Of a stretch of 64,000 nucleotides of DNA, positions 62,822 to 64,000 are shown piece after piece. The notes below the pieces were generated by a model. That model was not told the origin of the DNA. It worked only from the letters and a program-made list of their open reading frames with translations, and did not search any database. The number at the start of each line of letters is the position of its first letter. Position 1 is the stretch's first letter. Origin of the DNA: Ardenticatena maritima (GTDB lineage: Bacteria; Chloroflexota; Anaerolineae; Ardenticatenales; Ardenticatenaceae); contig NZ_LGKN01000003.1 in NCBI RefSeq assembly GCF_001306175.1, positions 806,001 through 870,000 on the forward strand, given 5' to 3'. The position numbers and the translations under genes were made by a program.

Positions 62822-63832
62822 TCAGTCGGTTGTTTCATCAGGAGCGGCGACACGGTTGCGCAAGACGCCCAGCCGCTCCACTTCCAGTTCCACGACATCG
62901 CCCGGTTCCAGCCAGGGGCCTTGCGCGCGGGTGATTTCCAGCAAGCACCCTGTGCCCACCGTGCCAGAGCCGATGACATCGCCGGGATAGAGCCAGACAT
63001 CTTCAGACGCGCGCGCAATCATCTCGCCAAACGAATAGTAAATGTCCTTCCAGTTGCCGCGCGAGCGTTCTTCCCCGTTGACCCGCGCCACCATCGTCAA
63101 GTCATACACGCCGGGGCGGTCTGTGGCGACATCAGCCAGTTCATCGGGCGTCACAATCCAGGGTCCCAGCGAGGTGGCGAAATCCTTGCCTTTGGCGGGT
63201 CCCAGCAAAACGCGCATTTCCTGCATTTGCAAGTCCCGCGCCGACCAATCATTCATGATGGTGAAGCCGAACACGTAGTCCATCGCGTCTTCGGGCGCAA
63301 TATCGCGTCCCGGCTTGCCGATAATCGCCGCCACTTCGAGTTCGTAGTCCAGCGCACGGCTCCGCTTGGGACGCACAACCGGCGCATCTGGTCCGATGAT
63401 GGCTTGGTGGTTGGAAAAGTAGAACACGGGAATTTCGTACCACTCCGGGGGAACGTCGCGCCCGCGGTTGGCGTAGGCGGTTTTGACATGCTGCTCGAAG
63501 GCGTAGAAATCGCGCAGGCTGGTGGGATTCGGCAAGGGCGGTAACAATTCAACATCGCTCACAGACTGCACCAAGACGCCTTCCTGCGTGGACATATGGC
63601 GGCTATCGCTCTGTTCGAGCACATCATCAAGGGCGTCGAACAGTTCATGCCACCGCTCATACCCACGGCGAATGAAATCAAGCATGGTGACGGGCGCCGG
63701 GGGGCGCAAATCATACCCAAACGCCCGCGCCCAATCCCAGGCAACGGCAATATCCACAACACGGTCGCCCATCAACAAGCCGGCACGCGAGCGCTTGCCA
63801 TGCGGAAGGCGGCGATAACTCACAAATTTCAT
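62822..63832 (-). CDS. Fumarylacetoacetate hydrolase family protein
   Basis: 336 residues. FAH metal and catalytic blocks are present: ALDYELEVAAIIGKPGRDI, FGFTIMNDWSARDLQMQE, LGPAKGKDFATSLGPWIVTPDE and GDVIGSGTVGTG. It is predicted to split fumarylacetoacetate (or maleylacetoacetate, as no isomerase gene is seen) into fumarate and acetoacetate, the last step of tyrosine degradation. The ATG is preceded by GGGAGTGAGCC. Confidence 0.9.
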   Translation of the reverse strand: MKFVSYRRLPHGKRSRAGLLMGDRVVDIAVAWDWARAFGYDLRPPAPVTMLDFIRRGYERWHELFDALDDVLEQSDSRHMSTQEGVLVQSVSDVELLPPLPNPTSLRDFYAFEQHVKTAYANRGRDVPPEWYEIPVFYFSNHQAIIGPDAPVVRPKRSRALDYELEVAAIIGKPGRDIAPEDAMDYVFGFTIMNDWSARDLQMQEMRVLLGPAKGKDFATSLGPWIVTPDELADVATDRPGVYDLTMVARVNGEERSRGNWKDIYYSFGEMIARASEDVWLYPGDVIGSGTVGTGCLLEITRAQGPWLEPGDVVELEVERLGVLRNRVAAPDETTD

Positions 63833-63865
63833 GGCTCACTCCCTCATGTAGTGGTGGTTGACACG

Positions 63866-63919
63866 AAAAGAGGGCGCGCGGATTGCGCCCTGCACACGTT
63901 GGGGATACGCAATCCGCGC
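63866..63919 (-). promoter_or_regulatory. Hairpin between hpd and the fumarylacetoacetase gene
   Basis: A 12-bp perfect inverted repeat (63876-63887 with 63908-63919, 20-base loop). On the minus strand a CUUUU run follows. It could be a weak terminator or an mRNA-stabilising hairpin in the tyrosine operon. Confidence 0.5.
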
Positions 63920-63963
63920 ATTCTGTCAAACGCAAGCCCTCACATGCCCATGAGCGCCCCGGT

Positions 63964-64000
63964 TCAGAGGTTGCCGCGCCGCGCCTGTTCCAACTCGATG
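63964..64000 (-). CDS. hpd: C-terminal end of probable 4-hydroxyphenylpyruvate dioxygenase (rest outside window)
   Basis: Eleven codons and a TGA: the peptide ends IELEQARRGNL. The ending (I-E-x-E-Q-x-x-RGNL) is characteristic of bacterial 4-hydroxyphenylpyruvate dioxygenase, and the next genes encode the following steps from homogentisate. Only the tail is visible, so the call depends on this short match plus context. Confidence 0.65.
   Translation of the reverse strand, partial: IELEQARRGNL

Overview
The window reads as one contiguous chromosomal segment of a fairly GC-rich, free-living bacterium, most likely a member of the Chloroflexota (Ardenticatenia/Anaerolineae-like). The pointers are a Sec-type (clade II) nosZ cluster, a baseplate-J-like membrane protein inserted in the alaS-ruvX-mltG neighbourhood, many short lipoproteins, and a secreted protein ending in a hydrophobic-Pro-Arg tail. 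The taxonomic call is inference from gene content only. I see no rRNA, tRNA, CRISPR array, insertion sequence or phage module.

Layout. 1-2709 (-): a degenerate RelA/SpoT homologue fused to a P-loop ATPase, cut by the window edge. 2821-8240 (-): sugar ABC transporter (binding protein, two permeases) and a GH1 beta-glucosidase with LacI-type operators and well-formed terminators. 8292-11194 (+): secD, ssb, secF behind a near-consensus promoter. 11225-13098: zinc alcohol dehydrogenase, then an isolated low-GC GNAT gene and a 39-codon small ORF (-). 13328-20396 (+): a tightly coupled chain of Lon-family protease, acyl-CoA dehydrogenase, MoxR ATPase, CoxE-like VWA protein and a split XdhC/CoxI pair. 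20436-23341 (-): ftsY, prfB (with its programmed +1 frameshift) and trmD. 23509-24789 (+): an ATP-grasp ligase.

24947-28556 (+) is the assimilatory sulfur operon. A leader with a cysteine-codon-rich peptide and mutually exclusive antiterminator/terminator stems precedes a siroheme sulfite reductase fused to a ThiS/MoaD-like sulfur carrier ending in Gly-Gly, then APS reductase and an unknown gene. 28561-35303 (+) is the nitrous oxide reductase cluster nosZ-(nosB-like)-nosD-nosF-nosY-nosL with palindromic operators upstream. 35377-39633: lipoprotein, histidine phosphatase and HDAC-like deacetylase (+), a low-GC SMI1/KNR4 gene (-), and folK (-). 39789-42052 (+): coaBC and a ROK sugar kinase. 42075-44506 (-): three-repeat lipoprotein and yggU-yggT-yggS. 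44645-52256 (+): alaS, an actin-like ATPase, a baseplate-J-like membrane protein, ruvX, mltG. 52274-57999 (-): large secreted protein, then sdhCDAB behind a strong promoter. 58284-60775: two small membrane proteins (+), mscS-type channel and uppP (-). 61004-64000 (-): tyrosine/homogentisate catabolism (tail of hpd, fumarylacetoacetase, hmgA, flavin reductase-like).

The points I consider most worth following are the RSH-ATPase fusion at the left edge, the cysteine attenuator with the sulfite reductase/sulfur-carrier fusion, and the actin-like/baseplate-J pair. All calls are from reading sequence and translation. No database search was possible.
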